From positions 1 through 64,000 of the forward strand of contig JAQUQE010000009.1 of NCBI GenBank assembly GCA_028716225.1: a stretch of 64,000 nucleotides of DNA, in the 5' to 3' direction. This DNA is from Dehalococcoidales bacterium (GTDB lineage: Bacteria > Chloroflexota > Dehalococcoidia > Dehalococcoidales > UBA5760). Below, in pieces: positions 1-8,183 of this stretch. A program made the translations under genes and the position numbers. The number at the start of each line of letters is the position of its first letter. Position 1 is the stretch's first letter. A model generated the notes under the pieces. That model was not told where the DNA came from. It ran no database searches and saw only the letters and a program-made list of their open reading frames with translations.

Positions 1-270
1 CCCGAAAATACAAAGTCGGAAAATAATATATACCAGCCATCTCCGGGCTCTGCCTCTGTATCCTGTTTTTCGATGGCTGATATAGGAATGAAGCCATCAA
101 TCGTCAGGTCAATGTGACCAATCTCGCTGACATCAGAGGTGTTAATCCATCCTATAGCCAGAGAGATGGCTTTGTCCATTGGAACCTGGAGTCCGGATTC
201 AATCTGTTTCCAAAGCCCGAGTCCTTCATAATAAATAATACCTCCATGGATTGACCCTGATAGTGTGCCT
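1..270 (-). repeat. Near-identical copy of 57019-57288
   Basis: The first 270 bases match 57019-57288 with only a few differences, in the same orientation and reading frame. Both copies encode the same segment running from a GSIHGG motif through a WKQIESGLQVP motif to a DGWYILFSDFVFS motif. The match continues to the window edge, so the full length of the left copy is unknown. Confidence 0.9.
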
Positions 271-2078
271 TGCCCGCCACTCGTTACATAGAACACATCG
301 TCCCACTCGTCACTGGCGATCGACGTGCCACCGACGAATAGCTCCACTCCAATATCTCTCCGATCGATACTCCCGGCTACCGCCGTGTCGGTAACCACCA
401 CATTATAGGTGGCTCCCGGTGCTATGCTGAAGTTGACCGTCTTAGTCGTCAGCAACGTGCCATGACCAGACAAGATACTGCCTTCATAGATATAGACCTT
501 GGCCGTCACCGATTGAGTGGCTGAGGACTGCGATGACACCGGACAGGTGATGGTCACTGCACTACCCGGGGCGACCTGGCCGGGGCTGGCCGATGGTTGT
601 CCCAGTGTAAAAGCTACCACCGGAGCACTCGTTACATAGAACACGTCGTCCCACTCGTCACTGGTGATCGACGTGCCACCGACGAATAGCTCCACTCCAA
701 TATCTCTCCGATCGATACTCCCGGCTACCGCCGTGTCAGTAACCACCACGTTATAGGTGGACCCAGGAGCCACGCTGAAGTTGACCGTCTTGGTCGCCAG
801 CAGCGTGCCGTGACCAGCCAGGGCACTACCTTCATATATATAGACCTTGGCCGTTACCGATTGGCTGGCGGAGGACTGTGATGACACCGGACAGGTGATG
901 GTCACTGCACTACCCGGGGCGACCTGGCCGGGGCTGGCCGATGGTTGTCCCAGTGTAAAAGCTACCACCGGAGCACTCGTTACATAGAACACATCGTCCC
1001 ATTCGTCACTGGCGATCGACGTGCCACCGACGAATAGCTCCACTCCAATATCTCTCCGATCGATACTCCCGGATACCGCCGTGTCGGTAACCACCACATT
1101 ATAGGTGGCTCCCGGTGCTATGCTGAAGTTGACCGTCTTAGTCGTCAGCAACGTGCCATGTCCTGCCAGGGCGCTGCCTTCATATATATAGACTTTGGCC
1201 GTCACCGATTTGGCAGTATCATAATTCGATTTGACCGGGCAGGTTAAAGTCACCGCGCTGCCGGCGACAACATTAACAGGAGAGGCGGTCGGCTGGGAAA
1301 GAGTAAAACCTTCACTCACTTGCTGGACATTGAACACATCGTCCCATTCGTCACTGGCGATCGACGTGCCGCCAATGAATAGTTCCACCCCCACGTCACG
1401 CCGGTCTATGCTCCCGGCTACCGCCGTATCGGTAACCACGATGTCATGAGACGCGCCAGGCTCTATATTGAAGTTAACCGTCTTGGTCGTCAGCAACGTG
1501 CCGTGACCAGCCAAGGCGCTGCCTTCATAGATATAGACCTTGGCCGTGACGGACTGCGCGGTAGAATACCCTGATGTCACCGTGCACTTGATCGTTACCG
1601 TATTGCCCGGCATTACGGAGTTGGGGGTCGCCGTCGGTTGGGAGATGGCAAACCCGGCCTCTTCGCTTGAGACGCTAAAGGTCTGTTCGGTCAATTTGGT
1701 TAAAGACGGAAACGGCGGCAGCGTCACGGATTTGGAACTAATAATAGATACTGTGGTCGTCGGGCCGGCATACGCGCTGACTTCCAGTTTGTACTCTCCA
1801 TCCCGGCTAAACCCTTTATCGAAGGTTACCTTAAAATTGCCGAGCCACGTCATCGCTGTTTTATATTCAGCGGGAGATCCTATGATTTCCCACCACTCCT
1901 CTGGATAGGTAACAGATACGATAACCCAGACAGGCACCAATAAAGGAATACCGAATAGCTCTACTTTCCCTTCGACAGTAAAAGCATCGTTCTTTTTAGG
2001 GATTTCGGGTGTCCATGTCACCTCTTTTAAAGTGAACAAAGCACCCGATGACTCCGCAAGGTCAACCGGAAATTTCAT
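1..2078 (-). CDS. Repetitive Ig-like (CARDB-like) surface or tail-appendage protein, C-terminus cut by window edge
   Basis: The frame is open from the ATG at 2078 (AGGAGG upstream) to the left edge, so at least 692 residues are present and the C-terminus is missing. A unique N-terminal region of about 130 residues is followed by four tandem beta-rich repeats of about 115 residues, each with a TVTI-type strand, a TAKVYIYEGS stretch and a GVELFIGGTSIASDEWDDVF stretch. The pattern resembles CARDB/Ig-like adhesion modules. After the repeats comes a domain also found almost unchanged in the protein at 56928-57398. No signal peptide is visible, which suits a virion protein rather than a secreted one. 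The role in host attachment is inferred from architecture and position. Confidence 0.8.
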   Translation of the reverse strand, partial: MKFPVDLAESSGALFTLKEVTWTPEIPKKNDAFTVEGKVELFGIPLLVPVWVIVSVTYPEEWWEIIGSPAEYKTAMTWLGNFKVTFDKGFSRDGEYKLEVSAYAGPTTTVSIISSKSVTLPPFPSLTKLTEQTFSVSSEEAGFAISQPTATPNSVMPGNTVTIKCTVTSGYSTAQSVTAKVYIYEGSALAGHGTLLTTKTVNFNIEPGASHDIVVTDTAVAGSIDRRDVGVELFIGGTSIASDEWDDVFNVQQVSEGFTLSQPTASPVNVVAGSAVTLTCPVKSNYDTAKSVTAKVYIYEGSALAGHGTLLTTKTVNFSIAPGATYNVVVTDTAVSGSIDRRDIGVELFVGGTSIASDEWDDVFYVTSAPVVAFTLGQPSASPGQVAPGSAVTITCPVSSQSSASQSVTAKVYIYEGSALAGHGTLLATKTVNFSVAPGSTYNVVVTDTAVAGSIDRRDIGVELFVGGTSITSDEWDDVFYVTSAPVVAFTLGQPSASPGQVAPGSAVTITCPVSSQSSATQSVTAKVYIYEGSILSGHGTLLTTKTVNFSIAPGATYNVVVTDTAVAGSIDRRDIGVELFVGGTSIASDEWDDVFYVTSGGQGTLSGSIHGGIIYYEGLGLWKQIESGLQVPMDKAISLAIGWINTSDVSEIGHIDLTIDGFIPISAIEKQDTEAEPGDGWYILFSDFVFS
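281..1670 (-). repeat. Four tandem copies of a ~347-bp coding repeat
   Basis: Copies begin near 281, 627, 976 and 1333. Each is marked by the same stretch around gaacacatcgtcccactcgt and by the shared codons for an RRDxGVELF segment. The first three copies are nearly identical and the fourth is more diverged, consistent with recent unequal recombination at the downstream end of the gene. Confidence 0.8.
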
Positions 2079-2091
2079 ATCAACCTCCTCG

Positions 2092-2265
2092 CTACCAGTT
2101 CCACGGCCAGCCGGGTAGAAATCTCGGTACGGGCGGACCCTCCCAAGGGAATTGGGGTAGCAAATACCAGATTGCTTGAAACGGGTTAAGGGTAAAGAGT
2201 TTGGTAAAGTCCGTAAGTTTGGTCAGTTCTACCTGCTGCTGTTGTCTTCGCTGGTATTCGTTCAT
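2092..2265 (-). CDS. Small Trp/Pro-rich protein carrying a GPPVP...WPW tag
   Basis: This 57-residue protein starts at an ATG overlapping the TGA of the upstream gene (ATGA), which implies translational coupling, with a GGGAG ribosome site. A longer frame upstream is ignored because it would run through the neighbouring gene. A glutamine-rich N-terminus is followed by a C-terminal EGPPVPRFLPGWPWNW segment. That segment matches in spacing the GPPLP...WPW tag that opens several tail-like proteins at 56-59 kb. The function is unknown; association with the virion appendage is an inference from the shared tag. Confidence 0.6.
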   Translation of the reverse strand: MNEYQRRQQQQVELTKLTDFTKLFTLNPFQAIWYLLPQFPWEGPPVPRFLPGWPWNW

Positions 2266-2498
2266 AGTTTGCTCCCGGTTACTATCTCGAACTCCCGCCG
2301 CAGTTCCTCCATAAGCCCTTTTTGCGGAATGGTTTTCCAGGGCGGTTCGTCGATAAGACGCTGTATGCCTCTTGTCAGGAAACCGGGCCACGAAATGTCC
2401 CAACTGGCAGGCACCGGGGGGCCTTCTTTAGGATTAGAGGGCTTCAGGAGAATCTCGGCAACTTTGAGGGCATTAACCTGTTTGCTCGTTATATCCAT
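2262..2498 (-). CDS. Small protein with GPPVP motif
   Basis: This is a 78-residue protein. The ATG at 2498 is preferred over the one two codons upstream because AGGAGG lies 6 bases before it but touches the earlier ATG. A PKEGPPVPASW stretch sits in the first third, followed by a Trp/Pro-containing stretch and a charged helical C-terminus. It overlaps the next gene by ATGA. The GPPVP motif links it to the tagged appendage proteins elsewhere in the window. No family is recognised. Confidence 0.6.
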   Translation of the reverse strand: MDITSKQVNALKVAEILLKPSNPKEGPPVPASWDISWPGFLTRGIQRLIDEPPWKTIPQKGLMEELRREFEIVTGSKL

Positions 2499-2541
2499 AG
2501 CCATCCTCCTGATAGGAGTTTAATCCGTCAAGAGGGATATG

Positions 2542-3465
2542 TCAAGACTTTAAGAGAAAACGCTTTATACTTTCCTGAATGTACCGCTTGTCGATTTTAG
2601 AGCAGTTACTCAGGTCGCTTTTGAAATCATCCCCTTGCAGGTAGGGGATAAAAGCATAACCCAAGCGCCGCAGGGCTGCCTCGATTGGCGTGGCCTGAAA
2701 TTCAGGCTCTATGCGGAAGTCCAGGAGTATAACCTCGCCCACCCAGTCCGCTATTTGAGATAAAGATGGCGGAGAATCGTTTACAATCTGGAATGTCCCC
2801 TCGTCTTTAATATCAGCCATGCCGCGGGCGACATCATCGACTCTGATAAGGTTTAATACCCCGTCAGGATTCCCCGGCAGCCGGAACAGCGGCCGCAGCT
2901 CGGGTAAGCGCATCTGCCCCTCGATATACCGGCGGATAACCTCAGCCCGGTGATGGACGCCTACAATAAGCGAGACAAGCTGAAAGAAGTGCCCGTCGTA
3001 ACTGGTGCCTTCGGGCATCACAATAGAAGGGCGGAAGATGGTTTTCAGGGGAATATCGGATTTTCCCAGTATCAACTCCGCCGCTTTTTTCGACCTCTCG
3101 TAAGGGTTGTGACCGCCTTCACAATATGCCGTTGAGCAATAATATAGATGGGGCACGTCATAACGGACGCAGAAATTGATTACATTACGTGTTCCTATAA
3201 AGTTTGTCTCGTAAACGTCCCCCTTTTTGTCATGCCCCAGGTTGACCAGCCCGGCAAGATGATAACAGGAATCGAAACCTTCGGCAGGGACCGCCAGTAT
3301 ACCAAGGTTCGGCTCAAGTATGTCGCCGGGCAGACCGATGAGATTTTTACTTGATTCTACAGGGTGACGAGAGAGTGAGTAAACGGTATGACCCTGTTCA
3401 ACCAGTTTTTGAGCAAGGGCATTACCTATCAGACCCGATCCACCTGTTAGTAAAATATTGCTCAT
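2542..3465 (-). CDS. NAD(P)-dependent epimerase/dehydratase (extended SDR)
   Basis: This is a complete 307-residue extended short-chain dehydrogenase/reductase. The Rossmann motif TGGSGLIG is at residues 7-14. The catalytic signature is visible as Ser111/Thr112 and Tyr122-x3-Lys126 (YERSK). Family members act on nucleotide sugars, sterols or polyketide/isoprenoid intermediates. The substrate cannot be read from the sequence, but the neighbouring type III polyketide synthase, UbiA protein and lipid-kinase-like protein make a lipid or phenolic-lipid substrate reasonable. The start is the ATG at 3465; a TTG at 3474 is possible. The upstream gene ends at 3475. Confidence 0.85.
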   Translation of the reverse strand: MSNILLTGGSGLIGNALAQKLVEQGHTVYSLSRHPVESSKNLIGLPGDILEPNLGILAVPAEGFDSCYHLAGLVNLGHDKKGDVYETNFIGTRNVINFCVRYDVPHLYYCSTAYCEGGHNPYERSKKAAELILGKSDIPLKTIFRPSIVMPEGTSYDGHFFQLVSLIVGVHHRAEVIRRYIEGQMRLPELRPLFRLPGNPDGVLNLIRVDDVARGMADIKDEGTFQIVNDSPPSLSQIADWVGEVILLDFRIEPEFQATPIEAALRRLGYAFIPYLQGDDFKSDLSNCSKIDKRYIQESIKRFLLKS

Positions 3466-3474
3466 AAACGTCAA

Positions 3475-3951
3475 TTATATGGGCATGATGCTGGCGCCGG
3501 GGTCATAAGGAATATAGTAGATTACCCAACCAAGTTCACCTAATCCGCCGGTAGCCGCCGATGTCGTTAAAGAGATTGTGCCGGGAGGTAAAAGGGGTAA
3601 CCAGGTTATGGTATAGCCGACGATATCTACGAGTATCGGATCGGTCGGAACCATTATTTCAGAAAGTATCGTGCCCACCGGGGCGCTGTCGATATCCGCA
3701 GTCCCATCATCTAAAAAGAAAATACCGCCAATCGTCCTTTGCAAATACCCCTGTATGGTATTGACTCCGGCACCAAAGGGTGCTGTCACCACCTCACCTA
3801 TCATCGAGGTCACTGCAACACGCCCGCCGGCTATCGCAAACAGGGAATGAGGACCAGCCGTGGCGAAGGTGGACGGGGCTCTTTCGACACGCTGCCCCAG
3901 AAACCCGACCGTGGACTTATATAACGCTGCCAGCTGTCTCGCAGGAATCAT
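3475..3951 (-). CDS. Hypothetical Gly/Ile-rich protein
   Basis: This 158-residue protein starts after GGGGGAG. It is rich in Gly, Ile, Val and Thr with predicted beta strands and no signal peptide. It looks like a small structural or adhesin-like protein, but no family is recognised. A sigma70-like promoter lies just upstream, so it may begin a transcription unit that continues into the SDR gene. Confidence 0.65.
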   Translation of the reverse strand: MIPARQLAALYKSTVGFLGQRVERAPSTFATAGPHSLFAIAGGRVAVTSMIGEVVTAPFGAGVNTIQGYLQRTIGGIFFLDDGTADIDSAPVGTILSEIMVPTDPILVDIVGYTITWLPLLPPGTISLTTSAATGGLGELGWVIYYIPYDPGASIMPI

Positions 3952-3968
3952 GTTACTCCCCCGGCCTT

Positions 3969-3998
3969 ATTATCTGTTCAGAAAGCACCATTTGTCAA
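3969..3998 (-). promoter_or_regulatory. Sigma70-like promoter
   Basis: On the minus strand TTGACA (3998-3993) and GATAAT (3974-3969) are separated by 18 bases. They lie about 15-20 bases upstream of the gene starting at 3951, in the short gap after the zinc-ribbon gene at 4010-4180. Confidence 0.6.
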
Positions 3999-4009
3999 TT
4001 TCTACCCCA

Positions 4010-4180
4010 CTAATTCCGGTATTTGTGCCCTTTCGTAATAGGTGCTTTCCTTGGTTTCACCGGTTGCAACAGTATATCGAAGTGTCTGGAGCACAACATA
4101 CAAACAAACTCAAACATCCCATTCCCTGAAGACTCACGTAGAAGTTTACTCCCACAACGGGGGCAATATGGGATTTTCAA
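4010..4180 (-). CDS. Small zinc-ribbon protein
   Basis: This 56-residue frame starts at TTG with AAGGGGGG about 10 bases upstream. It shows a CPRCG knuckle at residues 6-10 and a CMLC knuckle near residues 27-30, the pattern of a one-ribbon zinc protein, followed by a basic tail. It fills an otherwise empty 308-base gap between larger genes. Its role is unknown. The rest of the gap (4181-4259) shows nothing recognisable. Confidence 0.5.
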   Translation of the reverse strand: MKIPYCPRCGSKLLRESSGNGMFEFVCMLCSRHFDILLQPVKPRKAPITKGHKYRN

Positions 4181-4259
4181 GAGGATTAATCCCCCCTTGC
4201 ATCGCTCACCAGCAATATAACAAGTTTACTTTTATTCAGTAAAACGCATGAGGGCCACG

Positions 4260-5132
4260 TTACTGGCACTTAGCCAATTTTTGCCATTGTCTGATCTTGT
4301 CCACAATTTCTTGTTCTGATAATTCTTTAATCTCATACTCCCAAATAACTAGACATCTAAAACCAACCGATGCGCAAGCCATGATACGTCCTAACTCTGT
4401 TTGGTGCCATTTAAGTTTCTTTCTTTTGTGCCAGTAATCTCCAAATATTTCAATAATTTCTTTTCTACCATTACAATTAGTGAAATCAGGTCTGTAACCT
4501 TCGATAATAAGAGAACCATCCCCAGTATATTTCCATTCTCCGGGGAAATTTCGTACAAGAATATCCCGTATATATTTCTCGGGTATATTTGGTTGTTTAT
4601 GGAGAGATTGGGCAATAATATATGATTGGCTTTTCCGGTATTCTGGGTCTTTCCATTTCTGTATCATTGCTATTTTGTTTTTAGCACCAATCTTCTTTTT
4701 CGCATCCTCGGTAAGCCCTTTACGCCCCTCTCTCAGTTTCTGTAAATGTACTGAAGAACGCTTCCATCTTTTAGAGCCTTCACTAATCTTTTTTAACGCA
4801 TCTTCCGAAAATACTCCGGTTTTACCTTTATTCCACGGAGTTCTACCAAGTACGCTGCATCCTCCTAATCGTTTCCCAATTAATTTAGCCTTCTCTTTAT
4901 TAAGACCTTTATTCCATGGCACATGACCCGTACCATAAGAGGCTAGAAATAATTTAACTTCTGGTCTTTCCTTACCTTTTGGCCAACTACCCACCTTTTT
5001 ACCTAAAATCAATTGCTGGGCTTTTGTTTGCGCTTTATTATGAGGAACTTGGCCCTTACTAAAGGCGGACTTTGGTATATTGCCCTTGGCAAATCTACCA
5101 AGATCATCTCTTTTATCTACTGGAACCTGCAA
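4260..5132 (-). CDS. Homing endonuclease: NUMOD3 repeats plus Vsr-like nuclease domain (copy 1)
   Basis: This is a 290-residue free-standing homing endonuclease. The N-terminal half is basic, with several NUMOD3-like DNA-binding motifs (K-x-P-WNKG type). The C-terminal ~110 residues, from PEKYIRDIL to the LVIWEYEI stretch, match the Vsr-like PD-(D/E)XK type: a conserved RPDF, IEIFGDYWH and E-x-GRI. Two more genes (10882-11751 and 12240-13085) share this domain. Translation probably begins at TTG 5132, after GGAGGAG, so the first codons overlap the last codons of the polyketide synthase by 16 bases. Such enzymes spread themselves and often sit beside, not inside, the gene they target. Confidence 0.8.
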   Translation of the reverse strand: MQVPVDKRDDLGRFAKGNIPKSAFSKGQVPHNKAQTKAQQLILGKKVGSWPKGKERPEVKLFLASYGTGHVPWNKGLNKEKAKLIGKRLGGCSVLGRTPWNKGKTGVFSEDALKKISEGSKRWKRSSVHLQKLREGRKGLTEDAKKKIGAKNKIAMIQKWKDPEYRKSQSYIIAQSLHKQPNIPEKYIRDILVRNFPGEWKYTGDGSLIIEGYRPDFTNCNGRKEIIEIFGDYWHKRKKLKWHQTELGRIMACASVGFRCLVIWEYEIKELSEQEIVDKIRQWQKLAKCQ

Positions 5133-6157
5133 AGCGTAGCTCCTCCGGTCATTCCTGGCCCGATACTCAACATCATCAAATAATCATCTTGCTTAATATC
5201 TTGAAACATTAAGTGCTTACCCGTAATGCCGACGCTGGTACTGGACGTGTTGCCAAAATTTTTTAATGTTTCTCGCGAAAGTTTAATCTGCTCCTCCGAG
5301 AGTCCGATAGCATCCCGAATATTATCCAATACTCCACTTCCCGCAGCATGAATTACCCACCATTTTACTTGATGGCTGTCAAGTTTAGTTCGTGATAGAA
5401 GACCACTCATAGCTTTATAAGCTACCTCTGCCGCCAGATCCGGTACTCTCCGGGAAATAACAGCCCTTAAACGTCCATTCTGCCAGCGATAGCCCAAGTC
5501 ATTCAAGTAAGTATGATCGATATATGTTTCGGTGTCAATGATGGTTGGGTGACGCCAATCATCATCATGCCCAACCAGACAAGCTACAGCTGCGTCTCCG
5601 AACAGGGCATTAGCTCGCATTAGAGAATAGCCGTCACCTTGATCCGGCTTCCCATTCTCAGGGAAATAGGTTAAATCACAGAGTTCACAGTTCACGACCA
5701 AGGCCATTTTACCGGATGACTGCACAAAGTCAAACCCTCGCTTTAACCCCGGGAAACCGCTTTCGCAACCCTGTCCTATAATATTGGAATGATAAACCGA
5801 AGGTGACATATTGAACTTAGCCCCGATATAATGACTAGCAGATGGTCCAGGCATCAGTCCTGTGCAACTACCATAGGTAATACACCCGATATCTTGCACA
5901 TCACGACCATCCAAACATTGTACTATCGCTTCACACGACAACTGTACCGCCCATTTGGCATACTGTTCCTGCTGCTCCTGGAAGCTAAGAGTCTTTATCT
6001 TCTCAAGCGGCAAACAGAAATATCTCTTATTAATTTGAGCATCTCTGAACATTCGGAAAAAGGGTCTAGGATAACCCAGCACTTCAAATATCTTTTCCTG
6101 GGTGTACGTAAATTCCGGCACCGCGTATCCCAGGGAGATAACTTTGACTTTACTCAT
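5117..6157 (-). CDS. Type III polyketide synthase (chalcone/stilbene synthase family)
   Basis: This 346-residue protein has the full catalytic triad of type III polyketide synthases: Cys131 in GQGCESGF, His270 in WWVIHAAGSG and Asn303 in NFGNTSST. The LFGDAA motif is at residues 185-190. Such enzymes extend an acyl-CoA starter with malonyl-CoA and cyclise it to resorcinols, pyrones or phloroglucinol-type rings without a carrier protein. The product cannot be deduced. A UbiA prenyltransferase and a phytol-kinase-like gene in the same leftward block would allow attachment of an isoprenoid chain to a phenolic ring, which is an inference. The gene is intact and cytosolic. Its 3' end overlaps a homing endonuclease start. 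Confidence 0.85.
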   Translation of the reverse strand: MSKVKVISLGYAVPEFTYTQEKIFEVLGYPRPFFRMFRDAQINKRYFCLPLEKIKTLSFQEQQEQYAKWAVQLSCEAIVQCLDGRDVQDIGCITYGSCTGLMPGPSASHYIGAKFNMSPSVYHSNIIGQGCESGFPGLKRGFDFVQSSGKMALVVNCELCDLTYFPENGKPDQGDGYSLMRANALFGDAAVACLVGHDDDWRHPTIIDTETYIDHTYLNDLGYRWQNGRLRAVISRRVPDLAAEVAYKAMSGLLSRTKLDSHQVKWWVIHAAGSGVLDNIRDAIGLSEEQIKLSRETLKNFGNTSSTSVGITGKHLMFQDIKQDDYLMMLSIGPGMTGGATLCRFQ

Positions 6158-6181
6158 TTTTCATTCCCTTCCTGCTGCTAT

Positions 6182-6454
6182 TTACTCTTTTATTTTTAAG
6201 AAGTCGGACCTTTCCACCCAGCGATTAATCCGCTCAATCTTCTCCGCCTCTTCCCGGGCTTCCACTTCTTTCGCCAGCCACTTTTTTGTATACTTCCCCA
6301 GGACATCATCCTGAAGTTCTGCCTTTACCTTGGCATCGAAGCCCCATTCCTTACAATCCTCTTCAACCACTGCCTCCAAATCGGAGAGGACTACGGGATG
6401 AGGCTCTTCCTTCAAATCCGTGTCGATTTCAACTGCAACCAGAATCCTTTTCAC
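6182..6454 (-). CDS. Hypothetical charged helical protein
   Basis: This 90-residue acidic protein starts at GTG with GGAGGTG 7 bases upstream. The N-terminal strand MKRILVAVEIDTD is followed by long charged helices rich in Glu and Lys, suggesting a small alpha/beta fold. No family is recognised. It lies between the polyketide synthase and dnaN. Confidence 0.6.
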   Translation of the reverse strand: MKRILVAVEIDTDLKEEPHPVVLSDLEAVVEEDCKEWGFDAKVKAELQDDVLGKYTKKWLAKEVEAREEAEKIERINRWVERSDFLKIKE

Positions 6455-6528
6455 TTCTCACCTCCACTATACTCTTTTAAGGGCTGGTGGGCTTCCTGCA
6501 ATCTACCGTAATCAGGCTTATCTATCAT
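6451..6528 (-). CDS. Possible 25-codon leader ORF
   Basis: A 25-residue frame ends in a TGA that overlaps the GTG start of the 6182-6454 gene (GTGA), so it could couple translation. It begins inside the end of another tiny frame at 6518-6598 (26 codons), which itself starts one base after the dnaN stop codon. Together they keep the dnaN to 6182 interval fully open to ribosomes. They may be real micropeptides or chance. Confidence 0.3.
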   Translation of the reverse strand: MIDKPDYGRLQEAHQPLKEYSGGEK

Positions 6529-6599
6529 TTCGATAGCGTCCGACCGACCGATTGAACAGTTTTATCTCACCATGAAGCATGTCCCGTGCACACCCCATA

Positions 6600-7733
6600 C
6601 TACCACTGAACGAACATCGGCATGAGTACATGGGTGAAGTTATTTTCACCAACCACACGTATTACACCAGGGGAAGATGGGCTATTGAGTTCAAGCGACA
6701 ATGACGCCACTTTGAGCTCACTAAGCACTCCCATCAGCAGTTTACCATCGAAGGCAATCCTGGTAGCCTCGCCCTCTACTACCGCGTCTATTTCTCCGAC
6801 AGCATCACCGATGTCTGCATCCTGTCCGGCAATCACCATTTGTCCGGGATTACCCTCTTTGCCGGCAATTACCTTCAACCGAACAATGGCCGTGTAACCC
6901 TGGGAAAAACCCGCGACTGCCTTAACAGCTCTCCACAATTCCCCTCTATCAACGTTTACTTTCGTTACGTAGCCCTGGGGAATCAACTGAGCGTAATTAG
7001 GAAAAGTGCCCGAGACAAGCTGGGATACCAGTTCTATTTTCCCGATGTGGAAGAGCACCTGGCTCGTCTTGGTATCGACCGCAATGTCAATCGTCTCTTC
7101 CTGATTGCCGATAAGGCTCATGACTGTCACGAGTGTCTTCGCCGGTATAATAATATTCGTATCTCGCCGGGAATTTTCCTTGAGTTCACAACTGGCAACG
7201 GACAATCTGAATCCATCGGCCGCCGCTAGTGTCAGAGTTTTACCCGCAAACACAGCATTGACACCGGTAAGAACAGGCCGCGAGTCATTGTCGGATGCTG
7301 CGAATACAACCCGACTGAGCCCATGAAACAGGGCCTCCGCTTCCACCCTGGCTATGAATGTATCATCAATGTGGGGAACCGGAGGAAACTCTTTCGCATC
7401 GACGCCGCTGAACCGGGCGTCTGATCTGCCGCATTTCACTTCCAGGGACCTGGACGCGGGTAATAGTTCCATAGACACCACATCGTTGGATAGAGAGCCG
7501 ATAAATTCACTGAACAGCCGGGCGGGTATGGTGATTGCCCCTTTCTCCTTGACATCAGAGCCTATACGGCACACGAGCGCCATTTCCAGGTTTGTGGCTG
7601 TCAACACGAGATCCCCATCTTCCGCAGACATAAGGATGTTCTGGGTAATCGGCAAAGTTGTCCGGGTAGCTACTGCCTTCCCAACCACCCCAAGCCCCCA
7701 ATCCAGTTTTTCTTTCGTACATGATAGTTTCAT
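6600..7733 (-). CDS. dnaN: DNA polymerase III beta subunit (sliding clamp)
   Basis: This 377-residue protein has the normal length of a bacterial beta clamp and is recognisable over its full length. It shows the N-terminal LSCTKEKLDWGLGVVGKAV, a central LTGVNAVF and AADGFRLSVA stretch (the typical TDxHRL region), and a C-terminal LMPMFVQW in place of the usual PMR. The homodimer rings DNA and tethers polymerase and other clamp-binding proteins. The ATG at 7733 is chosen because AGGAGG is 5 bases upstream; a GTG one codon earlier is closer to the site. A clamp-loader gene at 21760 suggests a partly self-sufficient replisome. Confidence 0.95.
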   Translation of the reverse strand: MKLSCTKEKLDWGLGVVGKAVATRTTLPITQNILMSAEDGDLVLTATNLEMALVCRIGSDVKEKGAITIPARLFSEFIGSLSNDVVSMELLPASRSLEVKCGRSDARFSGVDAKEFPPVPHIDDTFIARVEAEALFHGLSRVVFAASDNDSRPVLTGVNAVFAGKTLTLAAADGFRLSVASCELKENSRRDTNIIIPAKTLVTVMSLIGNQEETIDIAVDTKTSQVLFHIGKIELVSQLVSGTFPNYAQLIPQGYVTKVNVDRGELWRAVKAVAGFSQGYTAIVRLKVIAGKEGNPGQMVIAGQDADIGDAVGEIDAVVEGEATRIAFDGKLLMGVLSELKVASLSLELNSPSSPGVIRVVGENNFTHVLMPMFVQW

Positions 7734-7763
7734 CACTACCTCCTTAATAATATATAGTAATAG

Positions 7764-8183
7764 TCATCTTACAGATGGTAATATAACTGGAAAGAAGCCA
7801 AGCTGGCCACGGTATGGAATAGGATTATCATAAAGTTCCCCGTCATTTACCAGAAAACAGAAGGGACCGAAAGCCCAGAGCGACAGAGTGGAAATCTCAG
7901 GCCCTGATATTTCCCCCCTGATAGTTATTTCGGCGATGATTTTACCACGGTACCGCTCCCAGTCTACCTTATTAAATTCGATTAACTGATCGGAACCCAG
8001 ATGACTACGAATAAAAGCCAGTTCATCCGGGGGTGTTTTAGTTTTGCTGGCATGAAGATAGACCCGAATCGGCAACTCTTCACGTTTGATGTACCGAAAG
8101 AGCGACCATGGGCGGTTCTCCTCCGGTTTAATGTTCTTGGCCATGAGCCAGAACCATTCGGCGTAGCCGCTGAGTGCTTTCAT
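7764..8183 (-). CDS. ASCH-domain protein
   Basis: This 139-residue protein looks like a small ASCH (PUA-like) domain. It has an N-terminal KALSGYAEW, an ENRPWS motif typical of the ASCH entry strand, a YLHASK strand and a C-terminal WAFGPFCFLV...NPIPYRGQLGFF stretch. ASCH proteins bind RNA or modified nucleosides and are common next to phage DUF5131 proteins, as here. The two genes overlap by ATGA. The specific ligand is not known. Confidence 0.7.
   Translation of the reverse strand: MKALSGYAEWFWLMAKNIKPEENRPWSLFRYIKREELPIRVYLHASKTKTPPDELAFIRSHLGSDQLIEFNKVDWERYRGKIIAEITIRGEISGPEISTLSLWAFGPFCFLVNDGELYDNPIPYRGQLGFFPVILPSVR

Noticed and set aside
2092..2403. Longer frame upstream of the small Trp-rich gene
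   Set aside because: The upstream part overlaps the real gene at 2262-2498 in another frame; the ATGA-coupled start at 2265 has a better ribosome site.
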